NCBI RefSeq assembly: GCF_028743495.1
Contig: NZ_CP117968.1
Length of the DNA stretch: 64,000 bases
Reading direction: 5' to 3' (one strand)
Origin: Allobacillus halotolerans
GTDB taxonomy: Bacteria; Bacillota; Bacilli; Bacillales; Alkalibacillaceae
Shown here: in pieces, positions 44,914 through 53,880 of the stretch
How positions within the stretch are numbered: position 1 is the stretch's first letter
How the letters are laid out: every line of letters begins with the position of its first letter
Notes under the pieces: generated by a model
The model's database searches: none
What the model was told of the DNA's origin: nothing
The model's input: the letters and a program-made list of their open reading frames with translations, nothing else
Made by a program: the position numbers and the translations under genes

Positions 44914-44977
44914 ATTTTCAGACAACCATGAAGAATCAGCAAGTAAATCTTCAAAAACAATTATAGGGGGATTTTTT

Positions 44978-46033
44978 ATGAAGAAACTTAGTCTTTTGCT
45001 TGTCCTTCTGTTATCACTAGGTCTATTCTTAGCTGCTTGTGGCGGTGACAATGCCGGTGATGCAAATGAGACGGACAGCGGTTCAGAAGAAGAATCTGGT
45101 TCAGAGGAAAGCTCTGGCTCTGAGGAAGACTCTAGTGGAGAAGAAGCCTCAGCTGGAGAAGATTGGGAAGAAAACGTTACGTTGTTAACGGGTGGAGAAG
45201 CAGGTACGTACTATCCACTTGGTGTTGCCATGGCTGACATCATGACTGAGAACGTCGACGGTGTAAGCGCTAACGGAGTATCTTCTGGTGCTTCTGTTGT
45301 TAACGCGAACGAATTGAGCGATGGAAATGCAGAGTTTGGTTTACTGCAAAATGATATCGCTTACTATGCACATGACGGGTCCCATATGTTTGAGGAAGTG
45401 GTTGATGGATTCAGTGGTGTATTCACGATGTATCCAGAAACAATCCAGCTTGTTACACTAGCCGATAACGGCATTGAAACAGTGGACGATTTAAAAGGGA
45501 AGCGTGTCGCTGTGGGTGATGTTGGTTCAGGTACAGAAGCGAACGCCAATCAAATCCTAGGTGCTTATGACATCACTTATGATGACATTAACGAAGAGTT
45601 CATGGGCTTCGGTGATGCTTCAACTGCACTACAGGACGGAAACATTGATGCGGCTTTCGTAACTGCTGGTACACCAACAGCTAGTATTCAAGAGCTTGCG
45701 GCAAGTGCGGATGTGAAAATTGTTGGTCTTAGCGATGAAAAGATTGATCAACTGATCGATGAATATCCGTATTACACGCGTGTTGATTTGGACGAAGACA
45801 CGTACGACAGTTTCGATGCAACAGCATCCACCGTCGCTCCACTAGCGATGTTAGTTGTACGTGATGAATTGCCTGAGGATCAAGTGTATGAACTCACCAA
45901 AGCGATCTTTAATAATCTTGATGATTTAGCGAACGCACACGTGCGTGGTGAAGATATTACGCTCGATTCCGCTCAAGATGGAATGTCTATTGATTTGCAC
46001 CCTGGAGCTAAAAAGTTCTATGATGAGCAGTAA
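44978..46033 (+). CDS. TAXI-family TRAP transporter substrate-binding lipoprotein
   Basis: A 351-residue extracytoplasmic binding protein of the TAXI (TRAP-associated) type. Signal and lipobox LAAC end at cysteine 21, followed by a ~30-residue acidic Glu/Ser/Gly linker. The fold begins TLLTGGEAGTYYPLGVAMAD, with SSGASVVNANELSDGNAEFG and LADNGIETVDDLKGKRVAVG. It delivers an organic acid, possibly glutamate-like, to the permease 660 bases downstream. ATG follows AGGGGGA. Confidence 0.92.
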   Translation: MKKLSLLLVLLLSLGLFLAACGGDNAGDANETDSGSEEESGSEESSGSEEDSSGEEASAGEDWEENVTLLTGGEAGTYYPLGVAMADIMTENVDGVSANGVSSGASVVNANELSDGNAEFGLLQNDIAYYAHDGSHMFEEVVDGFSGVFTMYPETIQLVTLADNGIETVDDLKGKRVAVGDVGSGTEANANQILGAYDITYDDINEEFMGFGDASTALQDGNIDAAFVTAGTPTASIQELAASADVKIVGLSDEKIDQLIDEYPYYTRVDLDEDTYDSFDATASTVAPLAMLVVRDELPEDQVYELTKAIFNNLDDLANAHVRGEDITLDSAQDGMSIDLHPGAKKFYDEQ

Positions 46034-46595
46034 TTCTCACGACCGTGCAACAAACAGAAAGGCATTGCTTTCGAGCAATGCCTTTTTAAAAAGATTTAAC
46101 TGGATTCTTCTCATCATCTTGCTTTTCATCCTTGTTGCGATGGTCATTTTCTTTTCACAATCTACATATCTATTACAAATAGAAAAAGTAGAAAATGGTG
46201 AGATCCTTTGGGAAGAAGAAATTGAAAAGAATGAATGGTTTGCCCACGAGTACATTCATTCTGTTGAAAAATCCCCTGTTATCGAAAAATTTAAATTTGA
46301 TTCATCTGGAAAAATTTTAACCATGGAAAGTTGGACAAAATCGTTTGGTGCAGGATTGCCTTACGAACGAAAAGGCACCGTGGAAATGATCGACGGCTAT
46401 TTTGTCATTAAGGACTTGAACAAGCCGATTCACGACAATAAGTTATTGATGCAACCTTCCGATTTATTTCCACATAAGTTTTATTTCAAGGATCAAGAAC
46501 TTACTTTATCTGAAGAGCCATTTATTAAAAACGTCATAGAAATAAAGGTAAATGAATTATCTGGTTTTGAGCGTTTAACCAACCTATTTAATTAA
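46020..46595 (+). CDS. DUF1850-domain membrane-anchored protein of the TRAP operon
   Basis: A 191-residue protein with one N-terminal helix (about residues 30-52) and an outside DUF1850 domain (EYIHSVEKSPVIEKFKFDSS, SFGAGLPYERKG). DUF1850 genes commonly sit between TAXI SBP and fused permease genes; their role is unknown. The start is one of two adjacent ATGs (46020 or 46023) inside the SBP end. The first ~25 codons contain a terminator-like stem-loop, so expression may be attenuated relative to the SBP. Confidence 0.78.
   Translation: MMSSNSHDRATNRKALLSSNAFLKRFNWILLIILLFILVAMVIFFSQSTYLLQIEKVENGEILWEEEIEKNEWFAHEYIHSVEKSPVIEKFKFDSSGKILTMESWTKSFGAGLPYERKGTVEMIDGYFVIKDLNKPIHDNKLLMQPSDLFPHKFYFKDQELTLSEEPFIKNVIEIKVNELSGFERLTNLFN
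46058..46087 (+). terminator. UUCG-capped terminator-like hairpin inside DUF1850 start
   Basis: AAAGGCATTGCT (46058-46069) and AGCAATGCCTTT (46074-46085) form a perfect 12-bp stem with a TTCG tetraloop, ending in a T run. It lies 25 bases after the SBP stop, where the SBP transcript would end, yet within the coding frame of the next gene. Confidence 0.8.
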
Positions 46596-46697
46596 TAGAG
46601 TACATGAAGGTATTTAACTCTCTGCCAATAACTAAGATTTTCTTTTAAATTATTTGGATTATTAATTTGAGCTTTAAAAGAGAGAGAGGTTCATAGT

Positions 46698-48941
46698 ATG
46701 GATGAAACACAACATATGGATAAAAAAACACAACAAGAGATGATTAATGAACTTGAAGGTAGCGACCGTGATGTGAGAGGGTTTTGGGCTTTCACAACAA
46801 TAGCCGTAGCCGTATTTCTTTCTTTATATCATTTTTATATAGCTGGTTTCGGTTTGCCGGGAATTGGTTCGAAGACGTTTTTGATTTTTCACCTGACATT
46901 AGGTTTAGTGCTTGTGTTTTTAATCTTTCCGCCTAAAAAAGGTTTAAATCAAAAGACGGTTCCTTGGTATGATGCATTATTGGCAATCATGTCGTTTGGT
47001 GTTGGGATGTATATCATTCAAAATCAAACATCTTCATCGATCATTTCTGGTCGCCCAACTGATTTTGATTTGGCAATAGGGCTAGCTTTGATTATTTTGG
47101 TGTTGGAAGCAACAAGACGTGTCGTAGGAAAGCCGCTTGTCATTATCGCCTTAATTTTCATTGGGTATTTCTTCCTTGGGGAGTATATGCCGGGTCAATT
47201 CTTTCATGATCGTGGTGACTTTGAGCGTTTCGTTTACGAAATTTCCTATCGTAACAACGGAATCTTTGGAACCCCAATTTATGCATCGGCTCAATTTGTG
47301 TTCATCTTTATCTTGTTTGGAGCCATTTTGGAGTCAACAGGAGCGGGCCAGATGTTCATCAATTTAGCGATCCGGGCATTCGGACGCTTTAAAGGTGGTC
47401 CGGCAAAGGCTTCCGTATTAGCAAGTGGAATGATGGGAAGTATTTCAGGAAGTTCGACTGCGAATGCGGTGACGACTGGTACATTTACCATCCCACTTAT
47501 GAAAAAAGTAGGATTCAAGCCACATGTATCAGGTGGGATCGAGGTTGCAGCTTCATCCAGTGGACAGTTTTTACCACCGATTATGGGTGCGGCAGCCTTC
47601 ATTATGGTTGAATTTACGGGAATCCCGTATTATCAAATCATTCAGAGTGCCATTATCCCTGCCTTGTTGGCTTATGTAGGAATTCTCTTTATGGTTCATT
47701 TCGAAGCTTCGAAAAACGGTATTCAAGGGATACCGAAAGCAGAGTTGCCGAAAGGCCGTAAGTTATTACTGCAACAAGGTTATCTTTTATTCCCGATTTT
47801 CGTTCTGCTTTACTATTTGGTTGTCGAACGCATTTCGGTTAATAATTCAGCGTTCTTCTCGATCGTCGTCTTACTGGCGATGGCATTATTTGCTCACCGC
47901 TTCAAAGAAAGCTTAGGGCGTTCGTTACTGTATGCAGCCGGATTGATTGCCATTGTCTATGGCTTCCAGTTTATTGTGGGTACACTGAATAATGGTTTAT
48001 ATCAATTGAATGGATTATTCGGTACGGATGTATTCGGAACAGAAACAGTTCGTTGGAAACCAGAAATGACGATGCTAGTCATTCTTGGTTTGGTCGTTGC
48101 ATTAACCTTTGCGGTCGTTCAACGAAAATCCAACTTAGGTGCAACGCCATTTCGATATGGCTGGAGAAATGTTGTTGAAGGTTTCGAAACCGCTTCTCGA
48201 AATGCGCTGTCCATTATCGTTGCCTGTGCGACAGCGGGAATTTTGATCGGTGTTATTACGACATCCGGTTTATCAACGAAGTTTACGCGAATTGTTGTCG
48301 GTTTCTCAGAGACATTGACGAATATGTTGCCAACCTTTATGGTGACGGACAACACGCAGCTTTACTTCACATTAGTTTTAACCGTTTTCGCCTGTTTGCT
48401 TTTAGGTCTTGGGTTGCCGACTACTGCAACATATGTCGTGCTAGCGGCGATTGTCGCACCGATCTTAACGGATATGGGTGTTCACGTATTAATTGCCCAT
48501 TTATTTGTTCTTTATTACGGGGTGTTGGCGGATGATACGCCTCCGATCAACTTGCCGGCTTATGCCACAGCAGGAATTGCGAATGCCGGACCGGTTCGAA
48601 CGGGTGTGCAAGGGTTTAAATTTGACTCAGCTGCACTATTGCTGCCGTTTGTCTTTACGTTAAATCCAACCATTTTATTTTTGACAGATGCATCCTGGTA
48701 TGAAGTCATTTGGGCAATTATTACAGCGACGATTGGTATGATTGCATTTGCTTCATTTATTCAAAATTGGCTCATTCACAAGTATGTATGGTATGAACGA
48801 ACGATTGCCTTGCTGTCAGCTTTATTATTCATTCAGAATAACTGGATTACGGATGTTGCTGGTATTGTTCTCCTGGCTGTATTGCTCATTTTGCAAATCA
48901 TCAAGAAAAAACATCACCAGCATAAAGAACAAACCGTTTAA
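46698..48941 (+). CDS. TRAP transporter fused permease (4TM/12TM)
   Basis: A 747-residue membrane protein that joins the small DctQ-like and large DctM-like permease parts, the form used by TAXI systems. An N-terminal cytoplasmic tail is followed by about 18 helices. Conserved parts include GGPAKASVLASGMMGSISGS, EVAASSSGQFLPPIMGAAAF and LGLGLPTTATYVVLAAIVAP. It imports the SBP's ligand with Na+. It is followed by a terminator. Confidence 0.92.
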   Translation: MDETQHMDKKTQQEMINELEGSDRDVRGFWAFTTIAVAVFLSLYHFYIAGFGLPGIGSKTFLIFHLTLGLVLVFLIFPPKKGLNQKTVPWYDALLAIMSFGVGMYIIQNQTSSSIISGRPTDFDLAIGLALIILVLEATRRVVGKPLVIIALIFIGYFFLGEYMPGQFFHDRGDFERFVYEISYRNNGIFGTPIYASAQFVFIFILFGAILESTGAGQMFINLAIRAFGRFKGGPAKASVLASGMMGSISGSSTANAVTTGTFTIPLMKKVGFKPHVSGGIEVAASSSGQFLPPIMGAAAFIMVEFTGIPYYQIIQSAIIPALLAYVGILFMVHFEASKNGIQGIPKAELPKGRKLLLQQGYLLFPIFVLLYYLVVERISVNNSAFFSIVVLLAMALFAHRFKESLGRSLLYAAGLIAIVYGFQFIVGTLNNGLYQLNGLFGTDVFGTETVRWKPEMTMLVILGLVVALTFAVVQRKSNLGATPFRYGWRNVVEGFETASRNALSIIVACATAGILIGVITTSGLSTKFTRIVVGFSETLTNMLPTFMVTDNTQLYFTLVLTVFACLLLGLGLPTTATYVVLAAIVAPILTDMGVHVLIAHLFVLYYGVLADDTPPINLPAYATAGIANAGPVRTGVQGFKFDSAALLLPFVFTLNPTILFLTDASWYEVIWAIITATIGMIAFASFIQNWLIHKYVWYERTIALLSALLFIQNNWITDVAGIVLLAVLLILQIIKKKHHQHKEQTV

Positions 48942-48955
48942 TATTGAAATGACTA

Positions 48956-48990
48956 AACAACCTCTGGAGTGAATTCAGAGGTTGTTTTTT
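48956..48990 (+). terminator. Terminator of the TRAP operon
   Basis: AACAACCTCTG pairs with CAGAGGTTGTT around a GAGTGAATT loop, then six T. Confidence 0.9.
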
Positions 48991-49037
48991 ATATAATGGG
49001 GTGCAGACGGATAGCTATGTACGAAGGGGGTTATTGG

Positions 49038-49469
49038 ATGATCGAAAATAAGCCGGCTGGATTTTGGATACGGTTTTTGGCCATTTTTATTGATAGCCTA
49101 TTTGTTTCGCTCCTCACTTGGTTGGTTGCCGCATTGATTACAGGAGAAGTGGAACAATTACAGCAAACACAACAGCAAACTGAAACAAATGCAGAAGAAT
49201 TATCCAGTTCTATTTACAGTGTATTCTTTATTATTCTTTTCACGGCTTCACGCTTCAAAGGTTCGCCGGGTAAAATGATCTGTAAAATTCAGGTGACCAA
49301 TGAAGATGGCTCGACCATTAGTATTTTGAAATCGCTCGGTCGTTACTTTGCTTATATCCTCTCCGCATTGATTTTAATGATCGGATTCATGATGGCGGGA
49401 TGGACGGAAAGAAAAAGGGCCCTTCATGATTATATTTGCCAAACTGTTGTGACCTACCGCGATCAATAA
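49038..49469 (+). CDS. RDD-family membrane protein
   Basis: A 143-residue protein with the N-terminal PAGFWIRFLAIFIDSLFVSL (the R..D pair of the family), three hydrophobic segments and FTASRFKGSPGKMICKIQV. ATG at 49038 lies seven bases after GAAGGGGG; longer frames carry no family sequence. RDD proteins are of uncertain function; some are linked to ion tolerance. Confidence 0.85.
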   Translation: MIENKPAGFWIRFLAIFIDSLFVSLLTWLVAALITGEVEQLQQTQQQTETNAEELSSSIYSVFFIILFTASRFKGSPGKMICKIQVTNEDGSTISILKSLGRYFAYILSALILMIGFMMAGWTERKRALHDYICQTVVTYRDQ

Positions 49470-49566
49470 TCTCTAAATCGGGTAATGATGTAGTGAATGA
49501 ATACTTTTGGTGATTCAGCAAAAATTAGAAAGTATCTGTTCACTGAAATCGATGAGGAGGATGCTT

Positions 49567-50301
49567 ATGCGATTAGATGGTCAAGTGGCAATCATTACAG
49601 GAGGCGTCAGTGGTATTGGCGAAGCAACAGCAAAATTGTTCGTTGAAAAAGGAGCAAATGTCGTTATTGCAGATGTCAATGACCCGAAAGGTGAAGAACT
49701 CGCTGAGGAACTAGGAGATCGTGCGTCATACATTTACACGGACGTCACCGAAGAAGAGGAAGTTAAACGGCTGATTGATCAAACGGTTGAGAAATTTGGA
49801 AAGCTCGATATTCTTTTTAACAATGCTGGTGTAGGACCTGTCATGGATACAACTGAGATGAATGATGACCAATGGAACCGGGTGATTGAAGTGAATTTGA
49901 ATGGCGTTTTTTATGGAACAAAGCATGCCGTCAATCATTTTAGAGAAAAAGGAAGCGGCGTCATTGTGAATACAGCTTCTATGCTCGGCCACGTCGGTCA
50001 ATCCCAAACGGCGGCCTACTCGGCATCTAAAGCTGGTGTCGTTAATCTCACCCGTGCAACTGCCTTGGAATATGCCAAAGATAATATTCGAGTGAATGCT
50101 GTATGTCCGGGATATGTGAAAACACCGCTGATGGAGCAGTTAGAAGAGGAAGATATTGAGGAATTGGCTCAAGTTACACCACTCGGACGCTTGGGAAGAC
50201 CTGAAGAGGTTGCGAAGGCTGTATTGTTCTTGGCGACAGATGACTCAAGCTTTATAACAGGTACTAGTTTAGTTGTAGATGGTGGTTATACAGCGAAATA
50301 G
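49567..50301 (+). CDS. Short-chain dehydrogenase/reductase
   Basis: A 244-residue classical SDR: NAD(P)-binding GGVSGIGEATAK near residues 14-25, NNAG near 87, catalytic serine in NTASMLGHVG, and YSASK with the Tyr-Lys pair near 154. Related to 3-oxoacyl-ACP or glucose dehydrogenase-type reductases; the substrate cannot be told. ADVN after beta-2 suggests NAD preference. ATG at 49567 follows GAGGAGG. Single gene with its own terminator. Confidence 0.88.
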   Translation: MRLDGQVAIITGGVSGIGEATAKLFVEKGANVVIADVNDPKGEELAEELGDRASYIYTDVTEEEEVKRLIDQTVEKFGKLDILFNNAGVGPVMDTTEMNDDQWNRVIEVNLNGVFYGTKHAVNHFREKGSGVIVNTASMLGHVGQSQTAAYSASKAGVVNLTRATALEYAKDNIRVNAVCPGYVKTPLMEQLEEEDIEELAQVTPLGRLGRPEEVAKAVLFLATDDSSFITGTSLVVDGGYTAK

Positions 50302-50312
50302 ATGACTCGGAC

Positions 50313-50348
50313 AAATCCGTAAGTGTATTTAGCACTTACGGTTTTTTG
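50313..50348 (+). terminator. Terminator after the SDR gene
   Basis: CCGTAAGTG pairs with CACTTACGG around a TATTTAG loop, then TTTTTTG. Confidence 0.9.
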
Positions 50349-50412
50349 TCATGCAAAGCGAATCATATTTCCCCACCCTTGTCCATAAAATAGCAAGAGG
50401 GGAGGGGAGCTC

Positions 50413-51132
50413 TTGAAAAAGCTATGGTTCATTTTGTTATGGTTGGTCGGACTTTTGTTACTCATTTATCTGGTTCGCTATCCAATCCCATCATTCTTTT
50501 CACCTACGAATGTTACGATGCCGCTTGCGAATAAAGTAATTGTCATCGATCCGGGGCACGGTGGGCCGGATGGCGGGGCGGACCACGATTCAGTTTATGA
50601 AGAAACCATCGCATTGGAAACATCTTTGTTATTGCGTGATTATTTACAACAAGCGGGTGCATTGGTTTATATGACACGCGAGAAGGATGTAGATCTCGCA
50701 GCTGAGGGCACAAGAGGGCATTCCAATCGAAAATCAGAAGATATTCGAAATCGGGTGAAGTTTATACAAGAAAAGGATCCTGATTTGTTTATTAGTGTTC
50801 ATCTCAATTCGATTGCGAGTTCTCAGTGGTCGGGGGCACAGTCGTTTTATTATCCGGACGATGAGGGGAAGAGCGAGGCGTTGGCAAAAGCCGTTCAAAA
50901 GCGCCTGCGTGAAGAAACAAACGGGACACGTGTCGCACTAGGATTAGAACAGATTTATTTATTGAAGCATGCAGATGTAACAGGAGCTTTAGTAGAACTG
51001 GGCTTTTTATCGAATCCAGATGAAAGACGACTACTGACGCAAGAGGACTATCAGAAGCGGCTGGCTACATCGATTGCTGAAGGAATTGTCGAATTTCTCA
51101 TGGAAGAAGATGTAGATAGCGGTGCCTCTTAG
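50413..51132 (+). CDS. cwlD: N-acetylmuramoyl-L-alanine amidase CwlD (spore cortex)
   Basis: A 239-residue amidase with an N-terminal helix (residues ~4-22) and the Amidase_3 domain: zinc ligands in VIDPGHGGPDGGA and SVHLNS, catalytic glutamate in LVELGFLSNPDE. CwlD helps make muramic-delta-lactam in the spore cortex, needed for germination. TTG start at 50413 behind GGGGAGGGGAG. The order cwlD-salA-gerD-kbaA-pdaB matches B. subtilis. Confidence 0.94.
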   Translation: MKKLWFILLWLVGLLLLIYLVRYPIPSFFSPTNVTMPLANKVIVIDPGHGGPDGGADHDSVYEETIALETSLLLRDYLQQAGALVYMTREKDVDLAAEGTRGHSNRKSEDIRNRVKFIQEKDPDLFISVHLNSIASSQWSGAQSFYYPDDEGKSEALAKAVQKRLREETNGTRVALGLEQIYLLKHADVTGALVELGFLSNPDERRLLTQEDYQKRLATSIAEGIVEFLMEEDVDSGAS

Positions 51133-51199
51133 TTAAGAAAACACATTAGTTTATGTTATACTAACCTTGCACGACTTTTTGAAAGGGAAGGTGTAACAT

Positions 51200-52237
51200 T
51201 TGGTAACAGAAGAGCGAGTAAGAGAAATATTAAACCCGGTCAAAGACCCACATATACATAAAACCTTTGAAGAAACGGGTGCGATAGAAAGTATTAAGAT
51301 TAAAGAAGAAAAAAATCACGTCAGTGTCAAGATTGCCCTAGCCAACCCGAATTCTGGTGAACAGCTTCAGCTGCAGCAGGAAATTGTCGGTATGTTAAAA
51401 GAAGAGGGTGCTGCTACTGTCGGTTTGCGTTTCACTGAATTACCAGAGGAATATAAACAAGCTGCTGACCAAGAGAGTGAAGCGAATCTTATCGGTCAAA
51501 AAGGAACAAAGTTCATCTCTGTCGCTAGTGGTAAAGGTGGTGTCGGTAAATCGACGGTTACTGTTAACTTGGCGATTGCATTGGCGCGACTTGGTAAGAA
51601 AGTCGGTATCGTCGATGCGGATATCTATGGCTTCAGCGTTCCAGATATGATGGGGATTGAAAACCGCCCACAAGTGCGAGGGGAAAAAATCATTCCTGTT
51701 GAGCGCTTTGGTGTACAAGTTATTTCCATGGGCTTTTTTGTTGAAGATAACTCCCCGATCATTTGGAGAGGACCTATGCTTGGAAAAATGCTGACAAGCT
51801 TCTTTAAAGAGGTGGAATGGGGCGACCTGGACTTCCTTCTATTGGACTTACCACCTGGTACAGGGGATATTGCATTAGATGTCCAATCTCTATTACCATC
51901 CTCCAAACAGTTAATTGTTACAACGCCACATCCTACAGCTGCTTTCGTCGCAGCTCGTGCGGGACAAATGGCTTTAAAAAATGAGCATGAGATCTTAGGT
52001 GTCATTGAGAACATGGCTTATTTCGAAAGTGCATTAACTGGCCAGAAAGAATATGTATTTGGTGAAGGTGGTGGAGATAAGCTTGCAGAAGTACTCGATA
52101 CAGATGTACTTGGCCGTCTCCCGTTACAACAACCATATGATGATGAAGATATTTTTGCGCCTGGAATTTATCAAGAAGATCACCCGACAGGAAAGATCTT
52201 TTTGTCTATTGCCAATCAAATGATTAAGCGCGCATAA
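51200..52237 (+). CDS. salA: Mrp/NBP35-family ATPase SalA
   Basis: A 345-residue protein with an N-terminal MIP18-like domain (VREILNPVKDPHIHKTFEET) and a Mrp ATPase domain with SVASGKGGVGKSTVTVNLAI near residue 113 and VDADIYGFSVPDMMG. It lies directly after cwlD, as salA does in B. subtilis, where it regulates exoprotease genes and may carry Fe-S clusters. TTG start at 51200 behind GGGAAGGTG. Confidence 0.92.
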   Translation: MVTEERVREILNPVKDPHIHKTFEETGAIESIKIKEEKNHVSVKIALANPNSGEQLQLQQEIVGMLKEEGAATVGLRFTELPEEYKQAADQESEANLIGQKGTKFISVASGKGGVGKSTVTVNLAIALARLGKKVGIVDADIYGFSVPDMMGIENRPQVRGEKIIPVERFGVQVISMGFFVEDNSPIIWRGPMLGKMLTSFFKEVEWGDLDFLLLDLPPGTGDIALDVQSLLPSSKQLIVTTPHPTAAFVAARAGQMALKNEHEILGVIENMAYFESALTGQKEYVFGEGGGDKLAEVLDTDVLGRLPLQQPYDDEDIFAPGIYQEDHPTGKIFLSIANQMIKRA

Positions 52238-52243
52238 TTAGAT

Positions 52244-52283
52244 GAGCTGTCACAACAGATAACTTTGTGACAGCTCTTTTTAA
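52244..52283. terminator. Bidirectional terminator salA/gerD
   Basis: GAGCTGTCACAA pairs with TTGTGACAGCTC around a CAGATAACT loop, then TTTTT. It sits between the convergent salA and gerD genes. Confidence 0.9.
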
Positions 52284-52319
52284 ATAGTGGATTGTTTAAC
52301 AGGAAGCTTCACTTTTTTG

Positions 52320-52976
52320 CTACGCTCCAGCACTACTCTCATTTCCTCCACCTGATTGTCCACTACCTCCACTTCCGCCACCTTGCTGTTCTTGACCTTG
52401 GCCTCCACCTTGGCCGCCTTCGGATTGTTGTGCTTTCTCAGCTGCTTTCAATAAAGTCTCTGTCATTTTTGCTTTAAAGAGTGGACTTTCCAATGTCTCT
52501 TGTATGGTTTTTTCCAAATGAGCCTTAAAGGCCTGGCTGGATAAAGCTTGAACAATCGTTTCCTGCATCTTTGACTCTTGAAAGATCTTGATTAACTGTT
52601 CTTTATATGTGGAATCACTGAGTAAACCAGTCATTAGTTCCTTCATGCTATCTTCTGTCGCTTTCGTATAGGCTTGAACAAAAGAAGGATCTTCGAATAA
52701 TTTCGTCCAATACTCTTTCGATTTCTCACTCTGTAATGTTTGCTCAATCGTATCCTTGACGACTTGTGCATTGAGAATTAATTCATTTTTCATGTCTTCT
52801 TCGGTCAGTAGGTCTTTTACTGCTTTTTTTCCGTCATCTGTTTTCAGGATATCAACAACCATTTTTTTCGTCGTTTCATAATCTGTATTTTGGGAGGACT
52901 GATCACTTTGGGTGCAGGCAGTCAATACAATGAATAAGCCTAATATCATAAACCCCGTAAGTTTTTTAAACGTCAT
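52320..52976 (-). CDS. gerD: Spore germination lipoprotein GerD
   Basis: A 218-residue lipoprotein. ATG at 52976 follows GGGAG, with lipobox LTAC ending at cysteine 21; a longer frame to 53150 precedes that signal. The helical core (YETTKKMVVDILKTDDGKKA and later amphipathic repeats) builds the GerD trimer that clusters germinant receptors. The C-terminal ~35 residues are a Gly/Gln/Ser tail, longer than in B. subtilis GerD. Minus strand between salA and kbaA, as expected. Confidence 0.92.
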   Translation of the reverse strand: MTFKKLTGFMILGLFIVLTACTQSDQSSQNTDYETTKKMVVDILKTDDGKKAVKDLLTEEDMKNELILNAQVVKDTIEQTLQSEKSKEYWTKLFEDPSFVQAYTKATEDSMKELMTGLLSDSTYKEQLIKIFQESKMQETIVQALSSQAFKAHLEKTIQETLESPLFKAKMTETLLKAAEKAQQSEGGQGGGQGQEQQGGGSGGSGQSGGGNESSAGA

Positions 52977-53119
52977 GGTTTTTGCTCCCTCTGAAGATAG
53001 TTTCCTTTTTATCTTGATGAAGTTGTGAAAAAATATACATATTAAGGTCAGGCAAAAAATGTCGGTTCGTGGTAAAATACAATGGATAAATGATGTGTAT
53101 AATGTTGGAGGGAAAGCAA

Positions 53120-53806
53120 GTGACGATTCGCAATTGGTTAAAATTTTCAAGTGTCGCCTTATTGCTAGGCTTTTTAGGAGCTGTCATCACAAGTTTCTTT
53201 GTAAGAGCAGACGCTTATCTGGAATATATGAACCCGTTAGATTTTTGGGAACTGACAGGAACGTTTTTGTGGTTTTCTGTATTAGGACTCCTTTACAGTG
53301 TCATTAGCCAAATGGGTTTCTTCGCCTATTTGACCGTGCACCAGTTCGGAAGAGGTTTTTTCGGTTATTTTTGGAAACACGCACAAATCGTGATTATTGC
53401 GATTGTATTGTTCGATCTTGTTTACTTACGTTACACAAGAGTAGATGAGCCGGGAAGTATATTTCCATACATAGTTGTCGCGGGCGTGTTATTCATCTAT
53501 TCACTCGCGGTCGCCTACGTTAAAAAAGAGGAGACCCATCCGCGAGCGTTTTTACCGGCAGTATTCTTCATGACTGTGGTGACTGCACTCGAATGGATTC
53601 CGGGATTGCGTACGAATGATCCAGATACGATGATGATCATGATTGTCCCATTGGTCGCATGTAACACATACCAATTACTGCGATTGCACCATATTGTCGG
53701 TTACACGAATGAAAAGGGTGAAGAAGTTGGCATGCCGAATAAGGCTGAAGATGTACAAAAAAGAAGACCAACGGATACGAAGAAGAAAAACAAGAAAAGC
53801 AAATAA
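53120..53806 (+). CDS. kbaA: KinB-signalling activator KbaA
   Basis: A 228-residue membrane protein with about six hydrophobic segments, starting VTIRNWLKFSSVALLLGFLG (GTG at 53120 behind GGAGGG). It matches KbaA by position between gerD and pdaB and by hydrophobic profile; KbaA activates the KinB branch of the sporulation phosphorelay. The ~30-residue C-terminal tail is very basic (KKRRPTDTKKKNKKSK). Confidence 0.88.
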   Translation: MTIRNWLKFSSVALLLGFLGAVITSFFVRADAYLEYMNPLDFWELTGTFLWFSVLGLLYSVISQMGFFAYLTVHQFGRGFFGYFWKHAQIVIIAIVLFDLVYLRYTRVDEPGSIFPYIVVAGVLFIYSLAVAYVKKEETHPRAFLPAVFFMTVVTALEWIPGLRTNDPDTMMIMIVPLVACNTYQLLRLHHIVGYTNEKGEEVGMPNKAEDVQKRRPTDTKKKNKKSK

Positions 53807-53810
53807 ATAC

Positions 53811-53845
53811 AAAAGTCCCCAAGTAAATCGCTTGGGGACTTTTTG
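53811..53845. terminator. Bidirectional terminator kbaA/pdaB
   Basis: AAAAGTCCCCAAG pairs with CTTGGGGACTTTT around a TAAATCG loop. It serves the convergent kbaA and pdaB genes. Confidence 0.92.
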
Positions 53846-53880
53846 AATGAGCATTGCTTTAATAGTTTGTTCCGTTTTTG

